A program made the position numbers and the translations under genes. 64,000 nt of DNA from the NCBI RefSeq assembly GCF_947090785.1, contig NZ_OX352320.1, positions 1,736,001 to 1,800,000 of the forward strand, read 5' to 3'. Positions 45,973-56,189 of this stretch are shown one piece after another. The notes under the pieces were generated by a model. It searched no databases. It saw nothing but the letters and a program-made list of their open reading frames with translations, and was not told the origin of the DNA. The first letter of the stretch is position 1. Each line of letters starts with the position of its first letter. The DNA comes from Rheinheimera sp. MM224 (lineage in GTDB: Bacteria > Pseudomonadota > Gammaproteobacteria > Enterobacterales > Alteromonadaceae).

Positions 45973-48570
45973 ATGGCGAAATCACTAGTCATAGTCGAAT
46001 CACCAGCGAAAGCTAAAACCATCAATAAGTACCTTGGAAATGACTTTATTGTTAAATCCAGCGTAGGTCATATCCGCGATCTGCCAACCAGCAGCAACAA
46101 GGATAAAGCCAAAGAAGACAAGACTAAGCTCAGCAAAGAGCAAAAAGAGTATCAGGCTCTGGTTGAACGTATGGGGATAGACCCAAACAACAACTGGCAG
46201 GCCCGCTATGAAATTTTGCCCGGCAAAGAAAAAGTCGTCAAAGAGCTGAAAGCTCTGGCTGAAAAAGCAGACACTGTTTACCTGGCAACGGACTTAGACC
46301 GGGAAGGGGAGGCGATAGCCTGGCACCTTCAGGAAATTATTGGTGGCGAACATCAGAAGTTTAAGCGGGTGGTATTTAATGAAATTACCCAAAACGCCAT
46401 TAAAAACGCTTTCGTTGAACCAGGTGAAGTCAATCAGCACCGTGTAAATGCTCAGCAAGCCCGTCGCTTTTTAGACCGGGTTGTTGGCTTTATGGTCTCT
46501 CCATTATTGTGGAAAAAAGTCGCCCGTGGCTTATCTGCTGGTCGTGTACAGTCTGTTGCTGTGCGTTTAGTGGTAGAGCGTGAGCGCGAAATTAAAGCTT
46601 TTGTGCCGGAAGAATACTGGACTGTTGCTGCGGACACCCTGACCAAAGCGGGTGTAAACCTGCAACTGGACGTAGCTAAACAAGCCGGAAAAGCCTTCAG
46701 ACCGGAAAATAAAGCTCAGACTGATGCTGCTGTGGCTGTGTTGCAAAAAGCCAGCTATCAGGTCACTGAGCGTGAAGACAAGCCGTCGAGCAGTAAAGCT
46801 CAGGCGCCTTTTATCACGTCTACCTTACAGCAAGCCGCCAGTACCCGTTTAGGTTATGGCGTCAAGAAAACTATGATGCTGGCACAGCGTTTGTACGAAG
46901 CCGGCCACATTACCTATATGCGTACCGACTCGACGAACTTAAGTGTTGATGCATTAACAGCTTGTCGCGATTATATTGAAAAAAGTTTTGGTGCTAAGTA
47001 TCTGCCGGAACAACCCTTAAGTTATGGCAGCAAAGCTAATGCTCAGGAAGCGCACGAAGCTATTCGTCCATCTGATGTGTTTGTTTTGGCCAGTAGCCTG
47101 CAGGATATGGAAGCCGATGCCCGTAAGCTTTACGAGCTGATTTGGCGCCAGTTTGTGGCCTGTCAGATGCCGTCTGCACAATATGATGTGACTGTGATTA
47201 CAGTCGCTGCAGCGGACTTTGAATTAAAAGCCAAAGGTCGTGTATTACGTTTTGATGGCTGGACTAAAGTGCAGCCTGCGCAAAAGCGCAAAGACGAAGA
47301 AGAACTTGAACTGCCGGATGTCAAACCGGGTGAAACCTTAAAGCTGGAACAGTTAGCTCCGGCTCAGCATTTTACCAAACCACCAGCCCGTTTCAGCGAA
47401 GCCAGTTTAGTGAAAGAGCTGGAAAAACGTGGTATAGGCCGCCCTTCAACTTACGCAGCCATTATTTCGACTATTCAGGAACGTGGTTATGTCAAAGTAG
47501 ACAATCGCCGTTTCTACGCTGAAAAAATGGGCGAAATTGTCACAGACCGTTTGGTTGAAAACTTCGGCGATTTAATGAGTTACGACTTTACCGCCAATAT
47601 GGAAGTTCGCCTTGATGATATTGCTCATGGTGAACTGCAATGGCGTAAAGTGCTGGATCAATTTTATGGCGATTTCTCGCAGCAACTAAAAACTGCGGAA
47701 TCTGACCCTGAACAAGGCGGCATGCGCACCAATCAATTTGTGCTGACCGATATCGCCTGTCCAACCTGTGGTCGTCAGATGGGTATCCGTACTGCATCTA
47801 CCGGTGTGTTTCTAGGCTGTTCAGGCTACAACCTGCCGCCAAAAGAGCGCTGCACCACCACCATGAACCTGACTCCTGGGGATGATGCGGTAGAAGTTGC
47901 AGATGAAGATGAATTAGAAACCGAAATACTGCGTCATAAAAAACGCTGTGCTAAATGCGGCACCGCTATGGATCATTACCTGATTGACGAACAGCGTAAG
48001 TTGTATGTCTGTGGTAACAACCCGGGCTGTGACGGTTATCTGGTTGAAGCTGGTGTGTTTAAACTTAAAGGCTATGACGGCCCACTGATCGAATGTGAGA
48101 AGTGTGGTTCGGATATGCAGCTGAAATCAGGTCGTTTTGGTAAATACTTCGGTTGTACCAATGATACTTGTAAAAATACCCGCAAGTTATTGAAAAGTGG
48201 TGAAGCTGCTCCACCGAAAGAAGACCCGGTGCATTTGCCAGAATTAAAATGTGAAAAGTCAGACACTTATTTTGTATTGCGTGATGGTGCTGCAGGTTTA
48301 TTCCTGGCTGCCGCTACTTTCCCTAAGTCCAGGGAAACACGAGCGCCACTAGTGTCTGAGCTGGCTCGTTTTAAAGACCGCATTATGCCGAAGTTCCACT
48401 ATCTGGCAGAAGCTCCGGCAGCTGATGCTTCTGGTAATCCAACCATTATCCGCTGGAGTCGTAAGACCAAACAGCAGTATGTGATGACGGAAAAAGAAGG
48501 TAAAGCCACTGGCTGGTCGGCCTGGTACGAAAATGGCCGCTGGGTCGTGACCAAAGAGAAAGCGAAGTAA
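45973..48570 (+). CDS. topA: DNA topoisomerase I
   Basis: Type IA topoisomerase that relaxes negative supercoils. TOPRIM starts [22 protein letters not shown], with acidic DLDREGEA at about 113-120. The catalytic Tyr315 is in [13 protein letters not shown]-terminal zinc-ribbon repeats carry four-cysteine sets (CPTCGRQMG...[31 protein letters not shown]...GCTNDTC). The 865-aa length matches E. coli. A terminator follows 12 bp after the stop. Confidence 0.97.
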   Translation: MAKSLVIVESPAKAKTINKYLGNDFIVKSSVGHIRDLPTSSNKDKAKEDKTKLSKEQKEYQALVERMGIDPNNNWQARYEILPGKEKVVKELKALAEKADTVYLATDLDREGEAIAWHLQEIIGGEHQKFKRVVFNEITQNAIKNAFVEPGEVNQHRVNAQQARRFLDRVVGFMVSPLLWKKVARGLSAGRVQSVAVRLVVEREREIKAFVPEEYWTVAADTLTKAGVNLQLDVAKQAGKAFRPENKAQTDAAVAVLQKASYQVTEREDKPSSSKAQAPFITSTLQQAASTRLGYGVKKTMMLAQRLYEAGHITYMRTDSTNLSVDALTACRDYIEKSFGAKYLPEQPLSYGSKANAQEAHEAIRPSDVFVLASSLQDMEADARKLYELIWRQFVACQMPSAQYDVTVITVAAADFELKAKGRVLRFDGWTKVQPAQKRKDEEELELPDVKPGETLKLEQLAPAQHFTKPPARFSEASLVKELEKRGIGRPSTYAAIISTIQERGYVKVDNRRFYAEKMGEIVTDRLVENFGDLMSYDFTANMEVRLDDIAHGELQWRKVLDQFYGDFSQQLKTAESDPEQGGMRTNQFVLTDIACPTCGRQMGIRTASTGVFLGCSGYNLPPKERCTTTMNLTPGDDAVEVADEDELETEILRHKKRCAKCGTAMDHYLIDEQRKLYVCGNNPGCDGYLVEAGVFKLKGYDGPLIECEKCGSDMQLKSGRFGKYFGCTNDTCKNTRKLLKSGEAAPPKEDPVHLPELKCEKSDTYFVLRDGAAGLFLAAATFPKSRETRAPLVSELARFKDRIMPKFHYLAEAPAADASGNPTIIRWSRKTKQQYVMTEKEGKATGWSAWYENGRWVVTKEKAK

Positions 48571-48582
48571 TTTCAGAGTAAT

Positions 48583-48609
48583 AAAAAAGGCGCCTTAGGC
48601 GCCTTTTTT
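48583..48609 (+). terminator. Rho-independent terminator of topA
   Basis: AAAAAAGGCGCC and GGCGCCTTTTTT form a 12-bp stem with loop TTA. Confidence 0.93.
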
Positions 48610-48623
48610 ATTATCTGAGGCTA

Positions 48624-48805
48624 TACCCAAAGTAATTAGAGTTGCAGGGAGGCGACACGTGAGTGAGACCCCAGGAGCATAGTAGTCCTATGTGCAATTG
48701 GATTGAGGCGAGAATGCGCACGCAATGCCAAGTACATATTTTCTCTATATGTCTGGGGCGAAAGCACGCAGTCAACAAAGCTGCATCTTCAAGTACGAAG
48801 GGGAT
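48624..48805 (+). repeat. ERIC-like element, copy 4, with internal insertion
   Basis: 182 bp. TACCCAAAGTAATTAGAG...GAGACCCCAGGAGCATAG...CCTATGTG matches copy 1, then 58 extra bases (48695-48752), then CTGGGGCGAAAGCACGCAGTCAACAAAGCTGCATCTTCAAGTACGAAGGGG completes it (given in two overlapping parts: CTGGGGCGAAAGCACGCAG and CAACAAAGCTGCATC). It fills the gap between converging topA and the gene at 48808. Confidence 0.78.
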
Positions 48806-48807
48806 AG

Positions 48808-49569
48808 TTACCACTTACGTTTAGGGGCAAATAGCACATCCAAATCATTGTTTTCCTGTTCTGCTTTTTTCTGTCTGTCGCGTAAATTGCCTTCTTTTAA
48901 TTCTGTCGCTATGTCTTCGAGTATCGTCATGACTTCACTTTTACGATTCGTGACGTAATCATCCACATGTGCACAGTTAGCTAAAGTAGTCAGCGCTTTT
49001 TCATAACATTGACGAGCAGAACCCAACATATTGCCAGCCCGAGCCTGATTACCGCGTTTCACCTGACTTTCCACATTAATACGCAATTGCAGCATTTCCA
49101 GTCGTCTGTCTTCCTGTACTACGGTTTGGGTGTCAATGTTGCCGCGGGCATGTTCAGCGCGCAAAATAGTGCGCAGCTTTTTAATGCCCTGGATCATACC
49201 GATAATTTGTTTATCGTTATCTGGCATAGTTAAACCTTCGACTGTCATATCGCCGGAGGCGGTATCATTTAAACGAGCTTCAGTCTCTCCAATCCGTTTT
49301 TTCAGTTCTTTTGAATTGGGCTCCAGCTCCAGCATGGCTTTGAGCGTGACAGTGATACGTTTGAGCAACATTTGTACTATGCCTTTAGTAATAGGCACAT
49401 TGGCTGCGTTGAGCAGAATGTCTTCTGTCTCTTCCAGCAGCGATCTAAGTTTAGAAAACTCAGCGCGTTTCAGCGATGCAAGTCGCTCTTTATGTTGCTG
49501 CACAGCGTTGACAATCACGGCGATAATCACCAATGCAACGACCAGCACAATGATAATAGTAAAAAGCAT
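48808..49569 (-). CDS. Membrane-anchored coiled-coil protein of unknown function
   Basis: 253 aa. An N-terminal transmembrane helix (MLFTIIIVLVVALVIIAVIV) is followed by long charged helices predicted as coiled coil (HKERLASLKRAEFSKLRSLLEETEDIL; RLEMLQLRINVESQVKRGNQARAGNML), then a TPR-like ARQCYEKALTTLAN. ATG 49569 is preferred (GGAG 9 bp upstream) over an open TTG at 49590. It lies convergent to topA. Similar proteins occur beside topA in Alteromonadales as I recall, but no function is known to me. Confidence 0.75.
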   Translation of the reverse strand: MLFTIIIVLVVALVIIAVIVNAVQQHKERLASLKRAEFSKLRSLLEETEDILLNAANVPITKGIVQMLLKRITVTLKAMLELEPNSKELKKRIGETEARLNDTASGDMTVEGLTMPDNDKQIIGMIQGIKKLRTILRAEHARGNIDTQTVVQEDRRLEMLQLRINVESQVKRGNQARAGNMLGSARQCYEKALTTLANCAHVDDYVTNRKSEVMTILEDIATELKEGNLRDRQKKAEQENNDLDVLFAPKRKW

Positions 49570-49699
49570 CCACACTCCGTTTCCCCCCAAAGCGTCAAGG
49601 GGTAGCTCAGTTAAGGCCGGTGATTAGCCTAGCCTTCAAAAATATCTATAATCTTTAACAACTTCACTCGTCTTCAAAAACTTTTATGCGAAGGTTTAA

Positions 49700-50392
49700 T
49701 CAAGGCAAAAACAGGCTGAACATGGCTCCACCATACAAACCGCCATTACTTAAGCGGATAAAACCAGTTTTACCATGATTTTTATGTGCCTTGGCTATTA
49801 ACCCTGCAAAAAACAGGCCTAAACCTGTGCGACCTGCAGCCAAATTCAAATCTTTCATCAGAGTATCGGCATTTTCCAGCATAAATTCAGGATAACCCGG
49901 GCCATCATCATGCAATTCGATGGCCAGCCCATCTTCGGTTAACTCTGCACGCAATAATAATTTACTTTTGGTATAACGCAGCGCATTCACGAACATATCG
50001 TTCAGCAGATTACTAATCAGATCGCTGTCAAAATACCAAAGCAACTCGCTGCCTGTCTGTATTTCAACCTTGATATTTTTTTGTGCGCTGTACATTTCAT
50101 TTTTCAGCAGAATTTCTTCAAATAAATCAGAGATATAATACTGATCGATTTGCAAAGGTAACTGGTTTTTTTCGATACGGTACAAGGACAGTAATTGCAG
50201 TAAGTTGATATTGAGTCTATTGGCTTCATAGTGAATACGGGATAACTCTTCACGACCATTGCTGTCCAATTGTTGCTGCTCTTGTTGCAGGTTATCAATA
50301 GACTGGATCAATAAGCACAAAGAGTTCTTCATATCATGTGCTGCAGATGCCAGCACTGTTGCAAAGTCGATGGATGAATCTGAACCTGACAT
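49700..50392 (-). CDS. Orphan cytoplasmic sensor histidine kinase
   Basis: 230 aa with no membrane segment or sensor domain. The H-box is AAHDMKNSLCLLIQS (His19). The N-box region is LLNDMFVNALRYTKS, G1 is HDDGPGY and G2 is GRTGLGLFFAGLIAKAH. ATG 50392 follows GGGGACAG; the frame is open to 50431. No response regulator is adjacent; cysB lies on the other side, divergent. The partner and signal are unknown, and input may come through another protein. Confidence 0.82.
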   Translation of the reverse strand: MSGSDSSIDFATVLASAAHDMKNSLCLLIQSIDNLQQEQQQLDSNGREELSRIHYEANRLNINLLQLLSLYRIEKNQLPLQIDQYYISDLFEEILLKNEMYSAQKNIKVEIQTGSELLWYFDSDLISNLLNDMFVNALRYTKSKLLLRAELTEDGLAIELHDDGPGYPEFMLENADTLMKDLNLAAGRTGLGLFFAGLIAKAHKNHGKTGFIRLSNGGLYGGAMFSLFLP

Positions 50393-50547
50393 ACTGTCCC
50401 CGATGATCCCGTTGTACTGCCATTGATGCAAAAACAGCAGTTTTTTTAGTTACTATTGGTTATATATTCCAACTAAATCAAAATAAGTTGGAATATCCAA
50501 ATGAATATGTATAGTGTTTATATCATATGCCAAGAACGGATCACTGA

Positions 50548-51528
<981 letters not shown>

Positions 51529-51861
51529 CTCTTCCTGATAACACAGAGGGCCTTGATGGCCCTTTCTGTTTATCTGCAGGTGAAGAGGCAAACTCTTGCC
51601 ACAGTTATTGACAGATCTTCATCCTGGTGACCACAACTCTGAATAACCAACATTCGTCTGTTTTACATCCTGTACTTGATCAGTAAGCACCAATTCACGT
51701 TGCAGGGGGATGTACGAAAGCCACATTATTTTTTATTTGGATGTCTGGATGTTTACATGGCTACAGTGGCTGGTTATGCTAAATGGAGACAGACAAATTA
51801 ATGCATGATCAGAATGAAGAAAACTGAAGATGCAGCCAGTTCGACCTAACGGGAGTTAAAC
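51529..51861. other. Gap between cysB and metR-like gene (333 bp)
   Basis: Holds a possible cysB terminator (GGGCC/GGCCC with flanking pairs, 51543-51570). Beyond that I see no gene, repeat or clear operator. No perfect MetR box (TGAA-N5-TTCA) was found. Confidence 0.6.
51543..51570 (+). terminator. Possible cysB terminator
   Basis: ACAGAGGGCC and GGCCCTTTCTGT pair imperfectly around TTGAT, 15 bp after the cysB stop. The T-run is short. Confidence 0.55.
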
Positions 51862-52740
51862 ATGATTGATTTAAAATTGCTGCGTACTTTACAGGCGTTG
51901 CAACAGACCGGCACTTTAGTGGCCGCTGCTGATCAGTTGTGTCTGACGCAGTCGGCTTTATCGCATCAGCTGAAAGAAGCCGAGTCTTATCTGGGGGCTG
52001 CACTTTATCTGCGCAAAAGCCAGCCAGTTTCTTTTAGCGCTCAAGGTCAGCTGTTATTGGAATTAGCAGCACAAGTTCTGCCTTTAGTAGCGCAGGCACA
52101 AGCACAACTCAAAGGTAAAGCCTTAAGCCGTATTCGATTGGCAGTGGAATGCCACGCCTGTTTTCACTGGTTAATGCCTGCCGTCAAAGCTTTTGGGTTA
52201 CTGCAAAACGAATGCCCGGTCGAGTTTTCTGCGGAAATTGAACACAATGCGCTGGATGCATTATTAAGCGATGAATTGGATTTGGTGCTGACAACAGACA
52301 AGCGTGAGCTGGCAGGCTGTTTTTTCGAGGCATTATTTGAGATGGAGTTGTGCCTGGGAGTAAGCACGGATCATCCACTGGCGCAGCAGCCATTTATCCA
52401 GGCGCAGCAACTGAAGCAGGAAGTCTTGTTAGGTTATCCATTGCCTTTGGATCGGCAGGATTTATACCGTTATGTGCTGGCACCACAAGGGTTGGACGCC
52501 AAATTCAGAGCTGTGGCGCAAAGCAGTCAGATTTTGCAGTTAATTGCTGCGGGGCAGGGGGTCGCTTTGTTACCACGTTGGTTGATGGAGCCTTATCGGG
52601 CTCAGAGCCTGCTGGCGGTTATTCCTATAGGAGAACAAGGTTTATTCAGAACTATGTATGCAGCCTGTCGACAGGGGCAGCAAGAGACTAACCCGCTGCG
52701 ACAGTTGTTAGAGCAAATAAGCCTGCATCAGCCTTCGTAA
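51862..52740 (+). CDS. metR: LysR-type regulator, MetR-like
   Basis: 292-aa LysR-type protein. [23 protein letters not shown]...[14 protein letters not shown] is the HTH and lines up with E. coli MetR (IEVKHLKTLQAL...TQSALSHQ). [19 protein letters not shown] and [17 protein letters not shown] are also MetR-like. MetR activates metE and metH with homocysteine as co-effector. Neither gene is here, so the assignment rests on similarity. It is shorter than E. coli MetR (317). Its stop overlaps the converging queC end by 13 bp. Confidence 0.8.
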   Translation: MIDLKLLRTLQALQQTGTLVAAADQLCLTQSALSHQLKEAESYLGAALYLRKSQPVSFSAQGQLLLELAAQVLPLVAQAQAQLKGKALSRIRLAVECHACFHWLMPAVKAFGLLQNECPVEFSAEIEHNALDALLSDELDLVLTTDKRELAGCFFEALFEMELCLGVSTDHPLAQQPFIQAQQLKQEVLLGYPLPLDRQDLYRYVLAPQGLDAKFRAVAQSSQILQLIAAGQGVALLPRWLMEPYRAQSLLAVIPIGEQGLFRTMYAACRQGQQETNPLRQLLEQISLHQPS

Positions 52741-53405
52741 GCCAGTGGGTCTGTCGCTTTGTTTAATTCAAAAGCTTCCAGTCGTTCCTGGCAAGAGCCA
52801 CATTTACCACAGGCTTTTTCACGGCCGTTATAGCAGGTCCAGGTTTTACTGTAATCCAGTCCCATGGCTAAACCGTCGCGCAAAATCTCAATTTTGGTTT
52901 GGCTTAAATAAGGGCTGACGATATCGACGGGTTCGTAGTTAGCCACCTGACAAACTTCATTCATTTTATGTACAAAATCAGGACGGCAATCCGGATAAAT
53001 AAAATGATCACCAGAGTGTGCGCCGTAATACACAGCGCGTGCATTGAGCGATACGGCATAGCCTACGGCTAAGGATAACAAAATCATATTGCGGTTCGGC
53101 ACCACGGTCGATTTCATCGTATCAGCAGCGTAATGGCCCTCAGGGATTTGAATATCTTCATGGGTGCTGTCCGGTGCCATCAGGCTGGACCCTGCCAGTA
53201 ACTGATTAATCGCAGAAATATCCACCACTTTATGCGCAACGCCTAATTCTTCACAGACGCTCTTAGCACAGACCAGTTCTTTGACATGGCGCTGACCATA
53301 ATTAAAAGACAGGGCATAAACTTCATGACCATCGGCAATGGCTTTATGCAGCACGGTAAATGAATCCATACCGCCGGAATAGATCACAACAACTTTTTGC
53401 GGCAT
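52728..53405 (-). CDS. queC: 7-cyano-7-deazaguanine synthase
   Basis: ATP-dependent conversion of 7-carboxy-7-deazaguanine to preQ0 in queuosine synthesis. PP-loop SGGMDS at residues 10-15. Zinc cysteines 191, 199, 202 and 205 in [15 protein letters not shown]. The 225-aa length is normal. It diverges from queE, the enzyme of the previous step, across about 90 bp, so the two probably share a regulatory region. Confidence 0.96.
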   Translation of the reverse strand: MPQKVVVIYSGGMDSFTVLHKAIADGHEVYALSFNYGQRHVKELVCAKSVCEELGVAHKVVDISAINQLLAGSSLMAPDSTHEDIQIPEGHYAADTMKSTVVPNRNMILLSLAVGYAVSLNARAVYYGAHSGDHFIYPDCRPDFVHKMNEVCQVANYEPVDIVSPYLSQTKIEILRDGLAMGLDYSKTWTCYNGREKACGKCGSCQERLEAFELNKATDPLAYEG

Positions 53406-53492
53406 CTGTCAGGCTCTCTCGCTATAATAGGCAAAATTTCGGGCGCGCATTGTACTGTATCTGAGCCTGTAGCTAAAGGAAAACCCCATAAA

Positions 53493-54158
53493 GTGTATAA
53501 AGTAAACGAGATTTTCGAGACCATTCAGGGTGAAGGCAGTTATACCGGCACTCCTGCTATTTTTCTGCGTTTACAAGGATGTCCTGTAGGCTGCTCCTGG
53601 TGTGATACCAAACAAACCTGGGACATAGATCCGGAGCTGCAATTAACCCCAGCTGCCATTTTAGAGAAAAAAGCCGATTCAGATCACTGGTGCAGTTTAT
53701 CTTCTGCCGAAGTAGTGCAGCTGTTTGGCGACAAGGGCTACCGCGCTAAACATGTGGTGATCACGGGCGGTGAACCTTGTATGTATGATTTACGGCCTTT
53801 GTGTGAGCTGTTGCATGCTCGTGGTTTTTCTACGCAAATTGAAACCAGCGGTACTTTTGAAATTCTGGCGCCTGACAGTACCTGGGTGACGGTTTCACCT
53901 AAAGTGAATATGAAAGGTGGCTACCAAGTGCTGCGCACGGCGCTGGAGCGTGCAAACGAAATTAAGCACCCTGTGGCCATGGAGAAGCATATCGACGAGC
54001 TGCTAGAGCTGCTACAAGGTCTGGATTTAACCAACACACTAGTGTACTTGCAGCCTATCAGTCAAAAAGCCAAAGCCACCCAACTGGCCATCGAATTCTG
54101 CAAACAGCATAATTGGCGTTTAAGTGTGCAAGTGCATAAATATCTCGGCATCAACTAA
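53493..54158 (+). CDS. queE: 7-carboxy-7-deazaguanine synthase (radical SAM)
   Basis: Radical SAM enzyme making 7-carboxy-7-deazaguanine from 6-carboxytetrahydropterin. The cluster motif CxxxCxxC is seen in GCPVGCSWCDTK; VVITGGEPC follows, and VTVSPKVNMKGGYQVL is typical. GTG 53493 gives 221 aa (E. coli 223) and a start (YKVNEIFETIQGEG) aligned to the family, with AAAGGA at 53475-53480. An in-frame ATG at 53397 would overlap queC and is less likely. Confidence 0.94.
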   Translation: MYKVNEIFETIQGEGSYTGTPAIFLRLQGCPVGCSWCDTKQTWDIDPELQLTPAAILEKKADSDHWCSLSSAEVVQLFGDKGYRAKHVVITGGEPCMYDLRPLCELLHARGFSTQIETSGTFEILAPDSTWVTVSPKVNMKGGYQVLRTALERANEIKHPVAMEKHIDELLELLQGLDLTNTLVYLQPISQKAKATQLAIEFCKQHNWRLSVQVHKYLGIN

Positions 54159-54166
54159 CAGCAAAG

Positions 54167-54757
54167 TTAGCTGATTTCTTCCAGACTGTCTTCCAGCCAG
54201 AGCTCTAAATCTCTGGCTGTGTCGTTTAAATCCTGCTTTAACCATTGGCGTTTTAAGTGGGGAGTCAACGGCAGCAGTTCCATCCAGCGCGAGACCAACC
54301 AGCATAAATTCTGATGTTCAGGTTCAGGGTAAAGACTGGCCAGTTCAGGGTATTGCTTAAACACCAGCTGCAATTTGTGCCACAGCAGCTGTTGTTCTGC
54401 ATTGGTATTTTGTGCGCTCCAGAATGGCAGAGATGCCAGTTCTGCCACATGCAGCTGGTCCTGTTCCTGCCATCTTTTGGTGATTTGATAACGTCCTAAT
54501 CCTTCGACCGTAATACCCAACAAACCATCAGGCAATTGCTCAAAATCTACAATAGAAACTAGCGTCACTTCCGGGCAAATCCGGTCTGCATGCTGCTGAC
54601 TGACCAGCGGGTTGAGGCTTGCCATCGCAAAAGGGCGGACACCACTGCTGGCTTCTTTCATCAGCCTTAAATAACGTGGTTCAAATAAACGCAAACGCAT
54701 TCTGCCTTGAGGCAGCAGCAGGGTGTTCAGTGGAAATAAAGCTATTGTTGAATTCAT
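54167..54757 (-). CDS. LON N-terminal substrate-binding domain protein
   Basis: 196-aa stand-alone Lon substrate-binding domain. The family start IALFPLNTLLLPQGRMRLRLFEPRYLRLMKE is clear, with ITVEGLGRYQI later. There is no ATPase or protease domain. Function of such proteins is unclear; a role in protein quality control is guessed. It ends 8 bp after queE in convergent orientation. Confidence 0.88.
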   Translation of the reverse strand: MNSTIALFPLNTLLLPQGRMRLRLFEPRYLRLMKEASSGVRPFAMASLNPLVSQQHADRICPEVTLVSIVDFEQLPDGLLGITVEGLGRYQITKRWQEQDQLHVAELASLPFWSAQNTNAEQQLLWHKLQLVFKQYPELASLYPEPEHQNLCWLVSRWMELLPLTPHLKRQWLKQDLNDTARDLELWLEDSLEEIS

Positions 54758-54812
54758 AACCGCATGTCGTTAACTACTCTGCGGTTATGTACGCAGCCAG
54801 GGGGTGTTTAGA

Positions 54813-55241
54813 TTAGTCTTTGGCTGTTCTTATTGGATCATCTTTCAGTTTAGGTATTTTTAAACCCAACTCCTGGCCTCTGTTGCGGGCATAGTAAGTA
54901 CAGCCAACAAACATCAGGGCGGAAAACAGCAGTTCGAGCAGGGCCAGAAAAAACTCTGTGCCAGAGCTGACCCACAAATGGGTCAAGCTGTGGATCATAT
55001 ACAGCATCACAATAAAATTGGCCCAGGCAAAGGTATAAGCTTTGCCTGTGATCATGCCCCACAGTGGAAACCATAAAGGCGTCCATAACAATGCAAGCAG
55101 AACCTTAGCGCTGCCCAGTTCTGGTGGTGCTAACCATAAAACCCAGACTGGGATCAGCATAAAAAGACCACTAAAACCTATGCGGCCAAGCCACAGATAA
55201 AGGCGGGTAGAAGGAGCCATAGCGACAGAAATATCGTTCAT
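54813..55241 (-). CDS. DUF2069 membrane protein
   Basis: 142 aa with four hydrophobic segments (about 15-38, 43-62, 68-88, 95-115) and a charged C-terminal tail. It matches the DUF2069 pattern by layout and by its position after wrbA and yfgD, a cluster seen in Shewanella and relatives. It overlaps the wrbA stop by 4 bp. Function unknown. Confidence 0.82.
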   Translation of the reverse strand: MNDISVAMAPSTRLYLWLGRIGFSGLFMLIPVWVLWLAPPELGSAKVLLALLWTPLWFPLWGMITGKAYTFAWANFIVMLYMIHSLTHLWVSSGTEFFLALLELLFSALMFVGCTYYARNRGQELGLKIPKLKDDPIRTAKD

Positions 55242-55825
55242 AAGGTACTGAATCCGGAAGTTTTTAAGGCGATAGCGGCTAAAGCTAAGCGTTTACCAAA
55301 TTGAATAGCCAACTGATGTTCATCTTTACTTAAATTGCTTGCACCTGATAAGCCACTGACATGGCTTGGGCCATAAGGGGTACCGCCCGTTTGGGTATGA
55401 TGCAGTTCTGGCTCCAGATAGGGCAAGCCAATCACCAGCATGCCATGGTGCAATAAAGGCAACATCATACTGAGTAAATTGGCTTCATTACCGCCATGCA
55501 TACTGCCGGATGAGGTAAAAACCCCAGCAGGTTTATCCATTAACGCGCCTTTAAGCCAGAGACTACTGGTGTTATCCCAAAAGGCTTTCAGTGGTGCTGC
55601 CATATTGCCAAAACGCACCGGACTACCAAAGGCAAAGCCGTCGGCGTCGAGCAAGTCTTGTTCCGTCACATGCGGATGCATACCCACAGCGGATCCATCC
55701 AAAGCTGGTACTGTACGTAGCATCACTTCAGCTCCGGCCTGCTGGGCACCTATAGCAATTTTTTCAGCTAAAGCCGCAACAGAGCCATGACGGGAATAAT
55801 ACAAAATTAATAACTGAACACTCAT
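55238..55825 (-). CDS. wrbA: WrbA-type NAD(P)H:quinone oxidoreductase
   Basis: FMN flavodoxin-like two-electron quinone reductase. ILYYSRHGSVAALAEKIA is the phosphate-binding start, GFAFGSPVRFGNMAAPLKAFWD and PAGVFTSSGSMHGGNE follow, with YGPSHVSG late. The 195-aa length matches the family. It overlaps yfgD upstream (4 bp) and the DUF2069 gene downstream (4 bp), giving a tight three-gene operon. Confidence 0.92.
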   Translation of the reverse strand: MSVQLLILYYSRHGSVAALAEKIAIGAQQAGAEVMLRTVPALDGSAVGMHPHVTEQDLLDADGFAFGSPVRFGNMAAPLKAFWDNTSSLWLKGALMDKPAGVFTSSGSMHGGNEANLLSMMLPLLHHGMLVIGLPYLEPELHHTQTGGTPYGPSHVSGLSGASNLSKDEHQLAIQFGKRLALAAIALKTSGFSTL

Positions 55826-56169
55826 GCCAGCAGCGCCAGCATTTTATCGGTAGGACGGGCTATCACAGCTTTGTTTCCCACCTGAAGCACAGGCCGTTCC
55901 ATCAGTTTAGGATGAAGCAGCATAGCTTCAATCAACTGCTGTTCAGACAAGACAGGATTCGCCAGATCCAGCGCCTTGTATTCATCTTCTTTGCTGCGTA
56001 ATAAATCACGGGCAGGTAGTTGCAAAGCCTTAAGTAAAGCCGTTAACTCGGCGACAGACAAAGGCTGATCCAGATAATAACGTACAGTAAAAGCCTTGCC
56101 GCTTTGCTCCAGGAGGGCCAAAGCTTCCCGGCTTTTAGAGCAACGGTTGTTGTGATAAAGCGTAATCAT
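55822..56169 (-). CDS. ArsC-family reductase (YfgD type)
   Basis: 115-aa glutaredoxin-coupled arsenate reductase family protein. YHNNRCSKSREALALLE holds the single catalytic Cys9 or 10 near the N-terminus. RPVLQVGNKAVIARP contains the conserved second motif. In E. coli yfgD lies beside bepA, as here, so it is likely the YfgD orthologue, whose activity on arsenate is uncertain; no arsenic genes are nearby. It starts the operon with wrbA and the DUF2069 gene. Confidence 0.88.
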   Translation of the reverse strand: MITLYHNNRCSKSREALALLEQSGKAFTVRYYLDQPLSVAELTALLKALQLPARDLLRSKEDEYKALDLANPVLSEQQLIEAMLLHPKLMERPVLQVGNKAVIARPTDKMLALLA

Positions 56170-56189
56170 AAATTAACAGTGCCTTGATG

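Noticed and set aside
53397..53492. N-terminal extension of queE
   Set aside because: It would overlap the divergent queC start and adds 32 residues not seen in the family; GTG 53493 fits better.
55822..56169. Arsenic-resistance operon
   Set aside because: The ArsC-like gene is of the YfgD type beside bepA; no arsB, arsR or acr3 gene is present.
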